Assembly: GCA_016719295.1 (NCBI GenBank)
Contig: JADKAF010000001.1
Span: 4,588,001 to 4,652,000, forward strand
Length of the DNA: 64,000 bases
From: Planctomycetota bacterium
GTDB lineage: Bacteria; Planctomycetota; UBA1135; JADKAF01
Direction: 5' to 3'
Under the pieces are notes generated by a model that worked only from the letters and a program-made list of their open reading frames with translations, ran no database searches and was not told the origin of the DNA. Below are positions 35,095-44,651 of the stretch, in pieces (position 1 is the stretch's first letter; the number at the start of each line of letters is the position of its first letter). The position numbers and the translations under genes were made by a program.

Positions 35095-36173
35095 TCAGCC
35101 AGCGGACCCAGTGCCCTTCTTCCTGGGCTTCCCGATCTTAGGCGACTCAAGGAATCGCATCCTCAAGTCCGCGATCGGCGTGAGGTCGCCGCCCGCCACG
35201 CGGATCCGCCAGAAGTCCCATCCATTCGTCGCTGGCGACTCCGTCGTCTTGAGCACGTGAGCGCGGGCCGCACCACCCGCAGCCGAGAGCGATGGATAGG
35301 CCTTCCCGAGGAACGTGATCACCTCCGGTCCCTCGATGCGTGCCGTAAGCCTGGTCTTCTTGAAGTTGGCCTCGATCTCCGCGGGAACGCGGATCAGCCC
35401 GGCGTCGATCAGGTTACCCAGCGATACGCTGGAGGCTTCGGCAGCCGCCTCGGAGCGCCGCTTGGTCGGCTTCTCGGCCTTCGCCTCCTCTTCGAGCTCG
35501 TCCATCCTGAGTGGGAAGTCCGGCTGAACGCGGCACCGTCGGAGCGACGCACGGACATCCTCGACGGAGAGATCCTTCGTCCGAGCGTGAACGAAGTTGA
35601 CCAGCGCCATCTCGCAGTCGCCGGAGAACATCGACTCGAGGGCCTTCCGAACCTTCCGGTCCACGTGCACGGCCTTCCAGAGCGTGTCGATGCGGTTCTG
35701 CGCGAGCTGCTTCTTCGAGAGCAGGGCCAGCGTCTCCTCGACCTCGGTCGCGTCCTGGCTCACGCGCACGGTTCGGAACAGCTTCTGGTCGACCGGCACT
35801 GAGGCCGCCGCGTTGTAGATCTGGTACTCGTCGCCGTCCGTGAGCACGACCACTGAACGCCGCAGACGGCAGCGTAGCCCATGATCTGGTTCGCCCAACG
35901 GCGGTCAGCGAGCGGCTCACGGAGCCCCTTGGCCTCGACGAGAAGTCGTGGCTCGCGGTGGACAAGTAGGCCGTAGTCGACGGGCTTGTCCTGGGTCTTG
36001 AGTCGGTACTCGCGGCGGACCTCGTCCACGTCCTCGGTATCCCACCCGAGCGCGCGGAGGATCGGCTCGATCAAGGTCGCCTTGGTGTTCTGCTCGTTGA
36101 GCCCGCGAGCGCCGGCTTTGGAGATGCGCTCGCGTACGTCGACGAGGACGCGGGAAAGGGATGGGGCGGGCAT
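35095..36173 (-). pseudogene. HsdR-N-like nuclease with RAMA domain, frameshifted
   Basis: The N-terminal 115 residues (from ATG 36173) resemble the HsdR-N domain of type I restriction endonuclease: IEPILRALGWDTEDVDEVRREY, then VDYGLLV and LLVEAKG as a PD-(D/E)xK pattern. After IMGYAAVCGVQW the frame breaks near 35855 and continues one base out of phase as VVVLTDGDEYQIYN. The C-terminus (SLGNLIDAGLIRVPAEIEAN through ATNGWDFWRIRV) fits a RAMA domain, a module found with restriction and modification enzymes. A single-base deletion after CAGTGG explains the break. It could be decay or a sequencing error. Confidence 0.7.
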
Positions 36174-36240
36174 AGGCCTCTCGAGACTCAGGACGGGAGG
36201 TCGAGCATAGCTGAGGACGGAGAGCCGTCGAGAGGGTTGG

Positions 36241-38361
36241 TCATTCCACAGACCGGAAGTCCCTCACAAACTCCGACACCGGCTCCACCCCCGCGATCAC
36301 CAACCGATCCCGCGCCCGTGTACACGCCACGTAGAGGAGCTGCCGCTCAGTCTCGTAGACATCCTCGAGGTCTGCCGCGTCCGCCACGGCCTCGATGCGC
36401 TCCTGCAACGGAACGATCTCGTCATCGCAAGCGAGCACGGCCACCGCGCGAAACTCGAGGCCCTTCGCGAGATGCATGGTCTGGACGAAGACCTTGCCCG
36501 TTGCCGGTTCGACTCCGGGGTCCGCGGTCGTGTGCTGGAGGCCTGCCTGCTCGATCGCGGAATGCGCACGCGCGAACTGAGCCTCGGTGCGCACGAACGC
36601 CGCGATCTCGTGCGGCTGCACACCCTCAGCGATCCGCGCGCGGAACCAGCGGGCCACCTGCGCTGCCTCGTCGGCGGATTCGCTGGCCCGGACAATCTCC
36701 GGCTCCGGCCCGTGGAACGCCGAGAGCGTGCCCTTTCGCGTCTCCACGTTCCCGTCGACATCGGCGAGCTGGGGCGCCATCAAACGATCGGCGGCGCGGC
36801 GGATCTCGTGGGAAGTGCGATAGCAGATGCGTAGCGTGTGCGAGCGACCGCGGATGTCGACGCCAAGGGACTTCCAGGAGAACGGCGTCTGGAAGATCCG
36901 CTGCCCGAGGTCGCCGGTGAAGTAGAGTCCGTTCGCTTTCGTTCCCGCGAGCGCGCCGAGGAAGCGCAGCTCGGGGACGCTTATGTCCTGCGCCTCATCG
37001 ACCACGGCGAAGTCGAACGGCGCGGCTTCGCCGCCCTGGAGGAGCTGCGTCACGGCGGCGAAGACCATCGGCGACGTGACGAGGCCGCGCTCCTCGAGGT
37101 TGGCTCGTACGGTGGAGAAGATCGACCAGAGGATCTGGCGCTGCTTTTCGGGGAGGCGGGTTTTCCGGCCGAGGCGGGGCACGTCGCGGTACTGCTCCCA
37201 GGTCGAGAGGTTCCAGGCCTCGACGACCTCGAGCCATTCGCTCTCCAGGAAGCGCAGCGTGAAGCGATGCTCGCCTGCCTTGGCCGAAGCGGTGCGCAAC
37301 AGGGTCTGCAGCATCGCCTGCGTCGGGATTCGCGCCTGACCGAAGGCCTTCTCGTAGAGCTCGATGCCGATGTGGTGGATCGAGCGCACGGCGAGGCGCG
37401 GCAACAGCGGGCTCTGCTCGCCCACGAGGCGTCGGAGCTTGAGCTGCAGGTTCTTGGCGAGCGGCAGCGAGAAGGTCGTGACCAGGATCTTGGCCCGCGG
37501 ATGCCGCTTTGCGAGGTACACGGCGCGATGGAGAGCGACCACGGTCTTGCCCGTGCCGGCCGAGCCCGAGATGCGCGCCGGTCCGCTGTAGTCGCGCTCG
37601 ACGACGGCGCGCTGCGTGGGGTGGAGGAAGACCGTCCACTGCTCCCAGGGGAACTCCAGCGCACGCTCGAGTTCCTCGCGATTCTCCAGCACGCGGAAGC
37701 GGCGACGAGCGTCGGGATGCTCGAAGGCCGGGACCTCCGGCGCCGTGCGCACCGGCAGCGCGGGCGTGTTCCCGACCGCGAGGTCGAGGAGCGCCTCGGC
37801 CGCCTCCGCCGGCTGATGCTGTGCGATCTCGAGGAGCGAGTCCTCCGTCGCGCGCTGCACTTCGTCGAGCCACGCTTCGGGGACGCCGTAGCTCAGGAGC
37901 TCGTCGCGCGAGCGCGTGGCGAAGAGCGGCGCGGAGCTACGGCTCGCGGGGACAGGCGCTGTCTTCTCTGGCGCCTTAGGAACGTCCTCCTCGATCGACG
38001 GTACATAGCGAGGGATGGCCACCTCGCGCACGGTCTCGCGCACCTCGACGAACTGCGCCGCGCCGGTCTTCGGATGCCGCTCGAGCTTCCGCCGCTCGGC
38101 CCAGCGATAGGCATCGTCGTGGTGGCCGACGTAGCAGAGCAGTAGGCTCTGCTCGGTGCGATGGACGATGAGCCGAAGGTCTGCGCTCACGCGCACAGAC
38201 CAGAAGCAGCGGTCGAGCGCGCGGTCGAGCTTGTGGAAGCTCATCCCCGGGCGCTTCGGATCCATCTGCAGATCGAAGGCGGTGGTCTTCGCGGCCTTCT
38301 GCTCGTCGCCCTTGAGCCTGGCCAGGCTCGCGGTGAATGTGTCGGCGATCAGGAAGTCCAT
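36241..38361 (-). CDS. UvrD/Rep-type helicase with N-terminal RelE-like domain
   Basis: 706 residues. Residues 1-90 match RelE/ParE-type mRNA interferase folds (FTASLARLKGDEQKAAK and later DLRLIVHRTEQSLLLCYVGHHDDAYRWA). The rest is an SF1 helicase: Walker A at about 265 (ISGSAGTGKTVVALHRA), Walker B at about 455 (VVDEAQDI), TGDLGQRIF, motif V-like FVQTMHLAKGLEFRAV, and motif VI near 680 (LLYVACTRARDRLVI). Such fusions are annotated in many bacteria as RelE-domain helicases. Its exact role, perhaps defence or DNA repair, is unknown. It starts inside the fragment at 38349..38513. Confidence 0.85.
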   Translation of the reverse strand: MDFLIADTFTASLARLKGDEQKAAKTTAFDLQMDPKRPGMSFHKLDRALDRCFWSVRVSADLRLIVHRTEQSLLLCYVGHHDDAYRWAERRKLERHPKTGAAQFVEVRETVREVAIPRYVPSIEEDVPKAPEKTAPVPASRSSAPLFATRSRDELLSYGVPEAWLDEVQRATEDSLLEIAQHQPAEAAEALLDLAVGNTPALPVRTAPEVPAFEHPDARRRFRVLENREELERALEFPWEQWTVFLHPTQRAVVERDYSGPARISGSAGTGKTVVALHRAVYLAKRHPRAKILVTTFSLPLAKNLQLKLRRLVGEQSPLLPRLAVRSIHHIGIELYEKAFGQARIPTQAMLQTLLRTASAKAGEHRFTLRFLESEWLEVVEAWNLSTWEQYRDVPRLGRKTRLPEKQRQILWSIFSTVRANLEERGLVTSPMVFAAVTQLLQGGEAAPFDFAVVDEAQDISVPELRFLGALAGTKANGLYFTGDLGQRIFQTPFSWKSLGVDIRGRSHTLRICYRTSHEIRRAADRLMAPQLADVDGNVETRKGTLSAFHGPEPEIVRASESADEAAQVARWFRARIAEGVQPHEIAAFVRTEAQFARAHSAIEQAGLQHTTADPGVEPATGKVFVQTMHLAKGLEFRAVAVLACDDEIVPLQERIEAVADAADLEDVYETERQLLYVACTRARDRLVIAGVEPVSEFVRDFRSVE

Positions 38362-38513
38362 GGCACGTTAGGCGCGACGCCTGGCAGATCTGGAGTTGTG
38401 CGGACGCGCAGCTCGCTGGCGTTCTCGTTCATCACGACGACGCCGAGGCTCAATGCCTCGAAGCGACCGAGGTCGGGGATGAACTTCATCAGGGAGTAGG
38501 TGGCGGTAATCAC
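38349..38513 (-). CDS. Short DUF3037-like fragment
   Basis: A GTG frame of 54 residues overlapping the helicase start by 13 bases. YSLMKFIPDLGRFEALSLGV resembles the opening of DUF3037 proteins (Y-S-x-x-x-x-x-P-D...N/S-x-G-V), but full members are about twice as long. It may be a truncated relic, or a short gene translated with the helicase. Upstream toward 38700 nothing else coding is visible. Confidence 0.4.
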   Translation of the reverse strand: MITATYSLMKFIPDLGRFEALSLGVVVMNENASELRVRTTPDLPGVAPNVPWTS

Positions 38514-38709
38514 GGAAGAGCATCTGCGCGCGATCTGATTTAGAGTCTCAGGTACGCCTGAGCGCCGCGCTAGCTAAGCCGAAGATTGTCTTGCTGCGGG
38601 AGCCGGGGTCGAGACGCTGACCGCAAATCGCGGGGATGGAGATGGCTCGGGACGTTGCTTTCATGCGTGGCTCGCTGGAGGGCTTACCTGTGGGGCCGCA
38701 TTGAGGCCA
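38514..38709. other. Gap with no supported feature
   Basis: About 200 bases between the fragment and IS1380 copy 2. No frame, repeat or hairpin of note. Confidence 0.4.
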
Positions 38710-38710
38710 T

Positions 38711-40429
38711 CTAGCCCTCAAACAAGCGAATGCGGATCGCGGGCGACCGCAGGTGAGTGTGGCGTAGAGCGGGCACGAGCTCGTCTTCTGCCGCCAGGCG
38801 GCAGGGTCGAATCGTCCAATCCACTTCGCTTCGTCTCGTCCTCCGTGTCCGTCGTGGCTCGTCAGTCCGTTCGCGCAAGGCCTCGGCTCTATCGTCGTCA
38901 GCAGCGCATCGCGCGCACGGCGTCCGAACCGCGAAGCAGCGCTGCGAGCAGTGGCGTCCAGCCAGAAAGCGCACGACGGTGCGCCTCCCCGTTCGAAGCA
39001 CTTGTGCAGGAATGCGGATCATCCAGTTGAGGAAGGTCCGGAACTCCATCTTCAGGACTCGGTCGCGCTCTTCTTCGCGGCGTTCGCTCCACCGCCCCTT
39101 GGTCGGCAAGACAAGTGCGAGCCATGCCTTCAGAGACCAGGCGATCGCCGTCATCACCATGTATGCCCAGTTCGCGACGAGCGTATCGACAGGTGCTCGC
39201 AGCGAGTGCACTCCGCCCTTCAGCTGCGCGAGGAGGTTCTCCTGGTTGCAGCGCTGATTCGCCTGAAGCACGACCGCGCTGGGCGAATCCGCATCACGGT
39301 TCGTGATGTAGAAGAAGAACACCGTCTCGGGCTCGAGCTCCAACTGCCCGCGTCGCACTTCGATCGTCTTCTTCAGGACCACCATCCGGAACTCGCGAGA
39401 GCACGCGCTTGGTTGGTAGCGCATCTCCGCGACATCTTCGCGCTCGAGCCGGAGGTTCTTGTATCCGCGCTCCTCGACGATGGCTTTGCGATGATTCTCG
39501 CGAGGGCTCCTCTGCAGCTCCGATCCAGATCCTCGCTTCTTCCGCTTCAGGGGCGTCCAGGACGCGTTGGGGAGATTCGCGGCCTGCATCACGAGCGGCG
39601 TATTCGCAGCGTAGCCGAAGATGAACTCGACCCCATCTTCGTGCCAGCGATCCAGATGCTGCGACTGGGAGAAGGCGGTATCACCACGTAGCAGGACGGA
39701 GCGGAAGCCGGCCTTGCGGACCAATGCAATCGTCCGATCCGCCATCTCGGCTGCGCCTTCGTGTGACGGACGATTCCCGCGGCGATTCTCGATCTCCAGC
39801 GGTTCCCTGGTATTGGCGAGCGACGCGACGAGCGGATGATAGCTCCACTCGCCCTTGTAGTTGATGTCGACGCCCTCTCTGCGCTCGCCATCGGTCGCCA
39901 CGTACGTACCGTCGAAGTCGATCGTTGCCTTGGCGAAGAAGGCCTCGGGTTGCCGTGCCCACACGCGCAGGCGGCTCTCGTTGATCGCCGCCTGCAGCTC
40001 TGCCACCGCGTCGATCGTGAATCGGCGACAGAAGTCGCCGGCCGTTGTCGGATCGGGGATACGCTGCGCGCCCAACAGGTCGAGGTAGGCCTCGTTTTTT
40101 CTGAGCAGCTCGAGATCCTCGATGGTCTGCCCACCACACAGCGCGCTGTAGGCGAAGTTCAGCGCATGATCGGACTCGTGGTAGGGCTTGTGCGCTTTGA
40201 GCACGTGCACGCGACGATCAATGCTCTCGAAGAGGCCGACCTGCTTCGCAAGCTCGTGAACGACACCTATTCCGCCCGTCGCCAAGGCGCGATCGCGTTG
40301 CGCCAGATCGAAGTGCAGGGGAGTCCTGGTGAACATCGGCAGCGCCTGTCCCTCCCATTCGCGATCTCGGAGGCGATCGTCGATTCGGCACTTGCGGCGG
40401 CGCAGCTCTCGGGATCTATTGCTGGTCAC
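38711..40429 (-). CDS. IS1380 transposase, copy 2 with altered C-terminus
   Basis: The same transposase as copy 1 for about 485 residues. Near 38965 the sequence differs from copy 1 (TCTGGC in place of TCTAAGC), shifting the frame, so the last 25 residues of copy 1 (ending DAVRAMRC) are replaced by about 85 different ones that run on to the element end. The catalytic DDE residues lie before this point and are intact. The long tail may reduce or abolish activity. Confidence 0.75.
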   Translation of the reverse strand: MTSNRSRELRRRKCRIDDRLRDREWEGQALPMFTRTPLHFDLAQRDRALATGGIGVVHELAKQVGLFESIDRRVHVLKAHKPYHESDHALNFAYSALCGGQTIEDLELLRKNEAYLDLLGAQRIPDPTTAGDFCRRFTIDAVAELQAAINESRLRVWARQPEAFFAKATIDFDGTYVATDGERREGVDINYKGEWSYHPLVASLANTREPLEIENRRGNRPSHEGAAEMADRTIALVRKAGFRSVLLRGDTAFSQSQHLDRWHEDGVEFIFGYAANTPLVMQAANLPNASWTPLKRKKRGSGSELQRSPRENHRKAIVEERGYKNLRLEREDVAEMRYQPSACSREFRMVVLKKTIEVRRGQLELEPETVFFFYITNRDADSPSAVVLQANQRCNQENLLAQLKGGVHSLRAPVDTLVANWAYMVMTAIAWSLKAWLALVLPTKGRWSERREEERDRVLKMEFRTFLNWMIRIPAQVLRTGRRTVVRFLAGRHCSQRCFAVRTPCARCAADDDRAEALRERTDEPRRTRRTRRSEVDWTIRPCRLAAEDELVPALRHTHLRSPAIRIRLFEG

Positions 40430-40547
40430 TCGAAACGCTCCTTCAGCTCGTACGCGTTGGATTTCAGCAACCGCGTTGTACGAGCCCGAAGCGGGCGTTT
40501 CGAGCGTTTCTCAGTTCCTTGATTGGGCGCGATGCGCTGGTCCTAGG
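38716..40547 (-). mobile_element. IS1380-family element, copy 2 (inverted)
   Basis: An 1832-bp copy in reverse orientation. On the plus strand it is flanked by TCTAGC (38710..38715) and TCTAGA (40548..40553). The flanks share CTAG but differ at the last base, so either one side mutated or it exchanged flanks like copies 1 and 3. It is inverted relative to copies 1 and 3, so recombination between copies would invert, not excise. Confidence 0.9.
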
Positions 40548-40632
40548 TCTAGAGCCCGTCCTCCGCGACGGAATCTGGCAGTCCAATGGGCGCCAGCGCT
40601 CGTATCTTTCGATTTACTCCGAGGTATTCATC

Positions 40633-42513
40633 ATGCTTCGCGTTCTCTTCTCCCTGGTGTCGGTCTTCTTGGTTGGAGCCTCGGTTGGGGCCCAAACCTC
40701 ATGGGACTTCAGGTTCGCGTTCAGCCACGTGTTCGAGGCTCACGCTGATCAGTATCTAGTCCACCAGCAGAACTCGCAGAAGCATCAGGAGGGCGCGGGG
40801 CCTAGCTTCTGGACGCCGATTCAGGCGGGCGTGCCCGCAGTGCTTCGCTATCGATTCGATTTCCCTCAGCCAACCCAGCAGATTCATGTCTACTCGCGCC
40901 ACTATGGGACGAACTATTCTCTAGGAGTTGGCCAGAGTTCGCTGTGGGCTTCCAGAGATGGAGTGCAGTGGATCCAGCTGCAAGATGTGCCCGTTCCTCA
41001 GGGGATAGATGTCAGAGTCGAGTACGATTCCGATCTCCCTGTCGCTTTGCTCGGAGGCTCGAGTGTTTGGCTAGAGGTCCGCATGCTTCGGCACAGCGGA
41101 TCGTACGCCTACGGGGGTGCTCAGTTCTGCAGGCACGAACCGGGGTATCGTGAACCGACCTTCTCCGTCGAGGCGCGGTGGAACTCCAGTCCCGCGGGAC
41201 CGCTTCCCGTCTGGACGCCGATCTCTTCGGGGAATAGTCCGGGGCCGAGAGCTTCGCACGCTCAAACCTATGATAGCCTCCGTGATCGCGTACTTCTTTT
41301 CGCCGCAGATCTTGCGGTGCCCACGGCGACTTTCGGGGAAACGTGGGTCTGGGAGCAAGGGGCCTGGCGAATCGTGTCGCCGCCGAATAGCCCGTCTTAT
41401 CGTTTGAATCATTCTCTCGCGTACGACTCCGTTCGGGATCGCGTCGTCTTGTTTGGAGGCTGGGGCGGCCAGTATTTGGCGGACACTTGGGAATACGATG
41501 GCACCTCGTGGGCCCCAGTCCTCACAGCGAATCATCCATCACCTCGTGCTTTCCATCGTATGGCCTTCGATGCTGCGCGAGGGCGAATCGTTCTATTCGG
41601 CGGTACGAATTCGGCGCAGGAATACGGCGATACCTGGGAGTACGATGGCATCGATTGGACAATTCGTACGCCACAGCATTCTCCCGCGCCTCGTTTCAAT
41701 CACGCTCTCGCGTACGACGAGGCAAGGCAGAACGTGGTCATGTTCAGCGGCTGGCGCGGCTATGGGCATCCTTCCGATACCTGGGTTTGGAACGGGGCTG
41801 ACTGGACGGAGCTTACTCCTCAAATTTCTCCTCCGGGACGAGACTCTCATGCGATGGCATACGACCCGAGTCGGCAAGTCGTAGTTCTTTTTGGGGGCTG
41901 GTTCAGTGGCGGGGCGCGCCTCGGAGATACCTGGGAGTGGAGCGGCATTCAGTGGCAGCAGACCACTCCTGCGAGTGGACCGGAGCCTCGTTGGATTCAG
42001 TCGATTTGCTGGGATGGCCGGCGCGTGATGCTGCATGGAGGATCTTCGTCCACTTCCGCCCTCGGCGACACGTGGTCTTACGGTCCCATTCAGGGGGCCT
42101 TCTCTGCGATTGGCTCGGGTTGCATCAGTTCGAATGGGGTACCTGCGTTGACGTGCGCTACGCCTCCGCGGCTTGGAGAGGAGCTTATCCTAAGCGTCTC
42201 TGGGTGTGGTGGCTTCCGATTCGGGCAGTTCCTGATTGGGCTCGATCGGAGTTCGTGGCAGGCCATACCGCTGCCATTTGATCTTGGGGTTCTTGGCGCG
42301 CAGGGATGCACGCTCTACATCGCATCACTGGCGGAGATCGGCGTAGGGACCGGCGTTGGTGGATCTGCTACCCTTCGGGCAACAATCCCAGTGGATCCGT
42401 TCCTTGCAGGCCAGGTGTTCTACTCGCAGTTCGTGTCCTTCAACGACGCTCCGCTATCCCGGGCACTCCCGATCTCGGCATCCAATGCTGGAGCAGTGAC
42501 CATTGGATCCTAG
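40633..42513 (+). CDS. Secreted kelch-repeat protein
   Basis: 626 residues from ATG 40633. A signal peptide is visible (VLFSLVSVFLVGASVGAQ). At about residues 220-520 there are five to six kelch-type units of the form R-x-R-V-V-L-F-G-G ... D-T-W-E-Y-D-G, e.g. RDRVVLFGGWGGQYLADTW and RGRIVLFGGTNSAQEYGDTW, forming a beta-propeller. The first 190 residues resemble a carbohydrate- or surface-binding module. The last ~130 (AIGSGCISSNGVPALTC, ending in ALPISASNAGAVTIG) match a module common on extracellular proteins of certain Planctomycetota, probably for sorting or attachment. Expressed after IS1380 copy 2, about 80 bases away. Confidence 0.78.
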   Translation: MLRVLFSLVSVFLVGASVGAQTSWDFRFAFSHVFEAHADQYLVHQQNSQKHQEGAGPSFWTPIQAGVPAVLRYRFDFPQPTQQIHVYSRHYGTNYSLGVGQSSLWASRDGVQWIQLQDVPVPQGIDVRVEYDSDLPVALLGGSSVWLEVRMLRHSGSYAYGGAQFCRHEPGYREPTFSVEARWNSSPAGPLPVWTPISSGNSPGPRASHAQTYDSLRDRVLLFAADLAVPTATFGETWVWEQGAWRIVSPPNSPSYRLNHSLAYDSVRDRVVLFGGWGGQYLADTWEYDGTSWAPVLTANHPSPRAFHRMAFDAARGRIVLFGGTNSAQEYGDTWEYDGIDWTIRTPQHSPAPRFNHALAYDEARQNVVMFSGWRGYGHPSDTWVWNGADWTELTPQISPPGRDSHAMAYDPSRQVVVLFGGWFSGGARLGDTWEWSGIQWQQTTPASGPEPRWIQSICWDGRRVMLHGGSSSTSALGDTWSYGPIQGAFSAIGSGCISSNGVPALTCATPPRLGEELILSVSGCGGFRFGQFLIGLDRSSWQAIPLPFDLGVLGAQGCTLYIASLAEIGVGTGVGGSATLRATIPVDPFLAGQVFYSQFVSFNDAPLSRALPISASNAGAVTIGS

Positions 42514-42678
42514 CGGAGCATGTGCTGCGCTTGTCCGGTCATCTCGCCTTCCGTCGCCATCCGCGACCGGAGATCGTTCAACCGCTGAGTTGCTTCGCGC
42601 TGGCGACCCATAGAAAGAACCTCGGCGTCCTCGAGATCGGTTTGCTTGGGAGCGCACGCCGACAGCAGTAATGTTCAT
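42510..42678 (-). pseudogene. Small lipoprotein gene with a frameshift near its start
   Basis: The frame ending at TAG 42512..42510 reads LLLSACAPKQTDLEDAEVLS then SMGRQREATQRLNDLRSRMA and TGQAQHMLR, a typical small lipoprotein (lipobox LSAC). No start codon is in that frame, but an ATG at 42676..42678 lies one base out of phase. Removing one base gives MNILLLSACAPKQ. A frameshift or sequencing error is likely. Confidence 0.4.
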
Positions 42679-42749
42679 GGACATTCGGCGGCCTTGCCTA
42701 CGGCTCGGCGTGCCCGCGGCCTCGCAACATGGTGTTCGTCGTCGCCTGA

Positions 42750-43544
42750 TTAAGTAGCTTGGTTCTGCCGGCACACACTGCGCAGGGCACACGCGGCACA
42801 CTTGGGGGTCGCTCCGCATATCGATGCGTACTCTTCGGCGCCCAGTAGCCAGATTTGGTTGTCCAGCTCGACCTCGTGCATGCCGGCGGCATTCGCGAAC
42901 GCCCGAAACTCATGGAATGCGGTGAGCGGAGATGCGTCCGCTGACAAGATGCCAAGTCGGCTTGGTCCGCAGATCCGGAGTACATGGACATCGGGCTTGT
43001 TGGCACGGATGCCCACGTTTTTCAGATACTCCAGAACTAAAGTTGGCCCCAACTCTCGGAGCTTGTATCGGCCCGCGCCAAGCTCGCGCACGACGGTTTC
43101 TATTGGCTGATCCGCAACGAATGCATCGATGGTTCCCGCGTCAGAATCTAGCCTCCGGAACGTTGCGATGTTTGGCTGGATCGCTCGCATCTGGAACGAC
43201 ACTCGCCGATTGCCGCAACCAATGGCCTTGACTGAAGCCTCCAGCGACTCGGCTGGGGTGTTTTCAAGAAAGGAGGGCTTGAAGCCTCCAAAGATCTCCG
43301 CAAGCCGGGCCATGTTGTTGGCGATGGGCTTCCACGGTCGATTGGCGCTGAGCATAGCCAAGATCATCCCGCGCAGATGGTCACGGAGCGGAAAGAGCTG
43401 TCCTTGTTCGCGACGCACGCATGCATCGACCTGACCGAAAGAGGCAATCGTCTTATCGACAGGCAAGTGACGAGAAAGCTCTTCTCGTAGAAGCGCGGCG
43501 ATCTTCACCGCTCGCTCACGAGACGCAGGACCGACGTTCGTCAT
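42750..43544 (-). CDS. HhH-GPD-like DNA glycosylase with iron-sulfur loop
   Basis: About 264 residues from ATG 43544 with GGAGG about 8 bases upstream. The helix-hairpin-helix-like part reads LGPTLVLEYLKNVGIRANKPDVHVLR (split: LGPTLVLEYLKNVG, then KPDVHVLRI), with KPDVH as in HhH-GPD glycosylases. The C-terminus CGATPKCAACALRSVC fits the [4Fe-4S] cluster loop of EndoIII-type enzymes. It probably removes damaged bases and nicks DNA. I cannot assign the substrate. It is flanked by genes on the same strand but with wide gaps, so it is probably monocistronic. Confidence 0.6.
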   Translation of the reverse strand: MTNVGPASRERAVKIAALLREELSRHLPVDKTIASFGQVDACVRREQGQLFPLRDHLRGMILAMLSANRPWKPIANNMARLAEIFGGFKPSFLENTPAESLEASVKAIGCGNRRVSFQMRAIQPNIATFRRLDSDAGTIDAFVADQPIETVVRELGAGRYKLRELGPTLVLEYLKNVGIRANKPDVHVLRICGPSRLGILSADASPLTAFHEFRAFANAAGMHEVELDNQIWLLGAEEYASICGATPKCAACALRSVCRQNQAT

Positions 43545-43573
43545 GGGACTACCTCCATTCGATAGCCGTGAAT

Positions 43574-44557
43574 CTACGGTGCCACGCACCTAACCCCATT
43601 CGTCGCGGAGAACCCCATCACCGCCGACGCATCGAACATCCAGAACTGGAAGTACAGCTCAGTGCCCACGGGGACGAGGCCCGGCCATGGCGACGTCATG
43701 TCCAGCTCACCGGAAGCGTTCAGCAGGAAGCTTCCAACGACGAGGTCTTCCGTGGGTATCAGGATTCCACCGGCCAGGGGTCGGTACTGCGTCGTCAATC
43801 CAGCGAACAGCACTCCGGCGCCACCCCGAGGATCGTTGCGTAACAGCAGCGACGTAGGCGAGCCCTCGATCAGCGCGCCGACTCCGCGAAGCGTCGGCAT
43901 CCCGTTCGACCCCGAGATACCCGCTCCGATCTCGTTCCAGGCGGATCCATTGGGCAGGCCCGTGACGACGACGTTGTCGTAGACGACGGAGTTGGTGTTG
44001 ATGCACTTCAAGCCGATGCGGCCGGTAGCGAAAGGAACGAATCCGGGAGCGTGGATCGCGTAGCGGCCGTCGACCCATGCGTAGGCGTCGGTGCCGCGAA
44101 CCTCCACGCGCGCATGGTGCCACTGGCGCAAGCTGGTCACCATGGGCCGCTCAATGCCCGCGGAACACACAGACCCGCTGAAGTCGATCCGACAGTACCC
44201 GGAGAACGTGGGGAAGACGTTAAACTGAAGGTACCTGCCCTGACCGCAGCCCGAGACGACTTGCTGCACGCGGAAGAGGATCGCGGCGTGGGCATTGCTC
44301 AGACCGCTATCGATGAAGAAGTCGACGTCGATGGCGTAGTCCACCCACGCCGGATTTCCCGCGATCGCTCGGCCTTCCTGACAGAACTGCGTCGTCGTGA
44401 TCCGGTACTGGCCGTTCTGCACCGCGAATGTCCCGTCGAACTCCTGCCAGCCATGAGCATTGCCGTCGTTGAAGTCGTCGGCGAAGAGGACTTGCTGTGC
44501 CGAGGCGGGGTAGGCAAGAAGGGCGGTCAGGAGCAGAGATTGGATCGCGGTGCGCAT
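43574..44557 (-). CDS. Secreted protein, concanavalin-like fold plus C-terminal sorting-type module
   Basis: 327 residues with a signal peptide (MRTAIQSLLLTALLAYPASA). Residues about 24-190 have the pattern of a concanavalin-type lectin/glucanase fold (FADDFNDGNAHGWQEFDGTF, YDNVVVTGLPNG). The last 120 residues (EIGAGISGSNGMPTLRGVG, then LFAGLTTQYRPL and ELYFQFWMFD) match the same module that ends the kelch protein at 40633. The gene should act at the cell surface or outside. Carbohydrate binding is inferred from the fold. Confidence 0.65.
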   Translation of the reverse strand: MRTAIQSLLLTALLAYPASAQQVLFADDFNDGNAHGWQEFDGTFAVQNGQYRITTTQFCQEGRAIAGNPAWVDYAIDVDFFIDSGLSNAHAAILFRVQQVVSGCGQGRYLQFNVFPTFSGYCRIDFSGSVCSAGIERPMVTSLRQWHHARVEVRGTDAYAWVDGRYAIHAPGFVPFATGRIGLKCINTNSVVYDNVVVTGLPNGSAWNEIGAGISGSNGMPTLRGVGALIEGSPTSLLLRNDPRGGAGVLFAGLTTQYRPLAGGILIPTEDLVVGSFLLNASGELDMTSPWPGLVPVGTELYFQFWMFDASAVMGFSATNGVRCVAP

Positions 44558-44651
44558 GGTGACGAAGCCCAGAACGAAGGACGGCGGAGTGCTCGAGCAT
44601 AGGCGTCAGGCTCGATCCTGTGCAGCCTCCTCTCTGCGCCTTCCACCACGG
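44558..44651. other. Short gap upstream of the secreted protein gene
   Basis: Nothing but the upstream region of the gene at 43574..44557; then the degenerate repeat copy B begins. Confidence 0.4.

Noticed and set aside
36838..38145. A 435-codon plus-strand ORF
   Set aside because: Antisense to the UvrD-type helicase.
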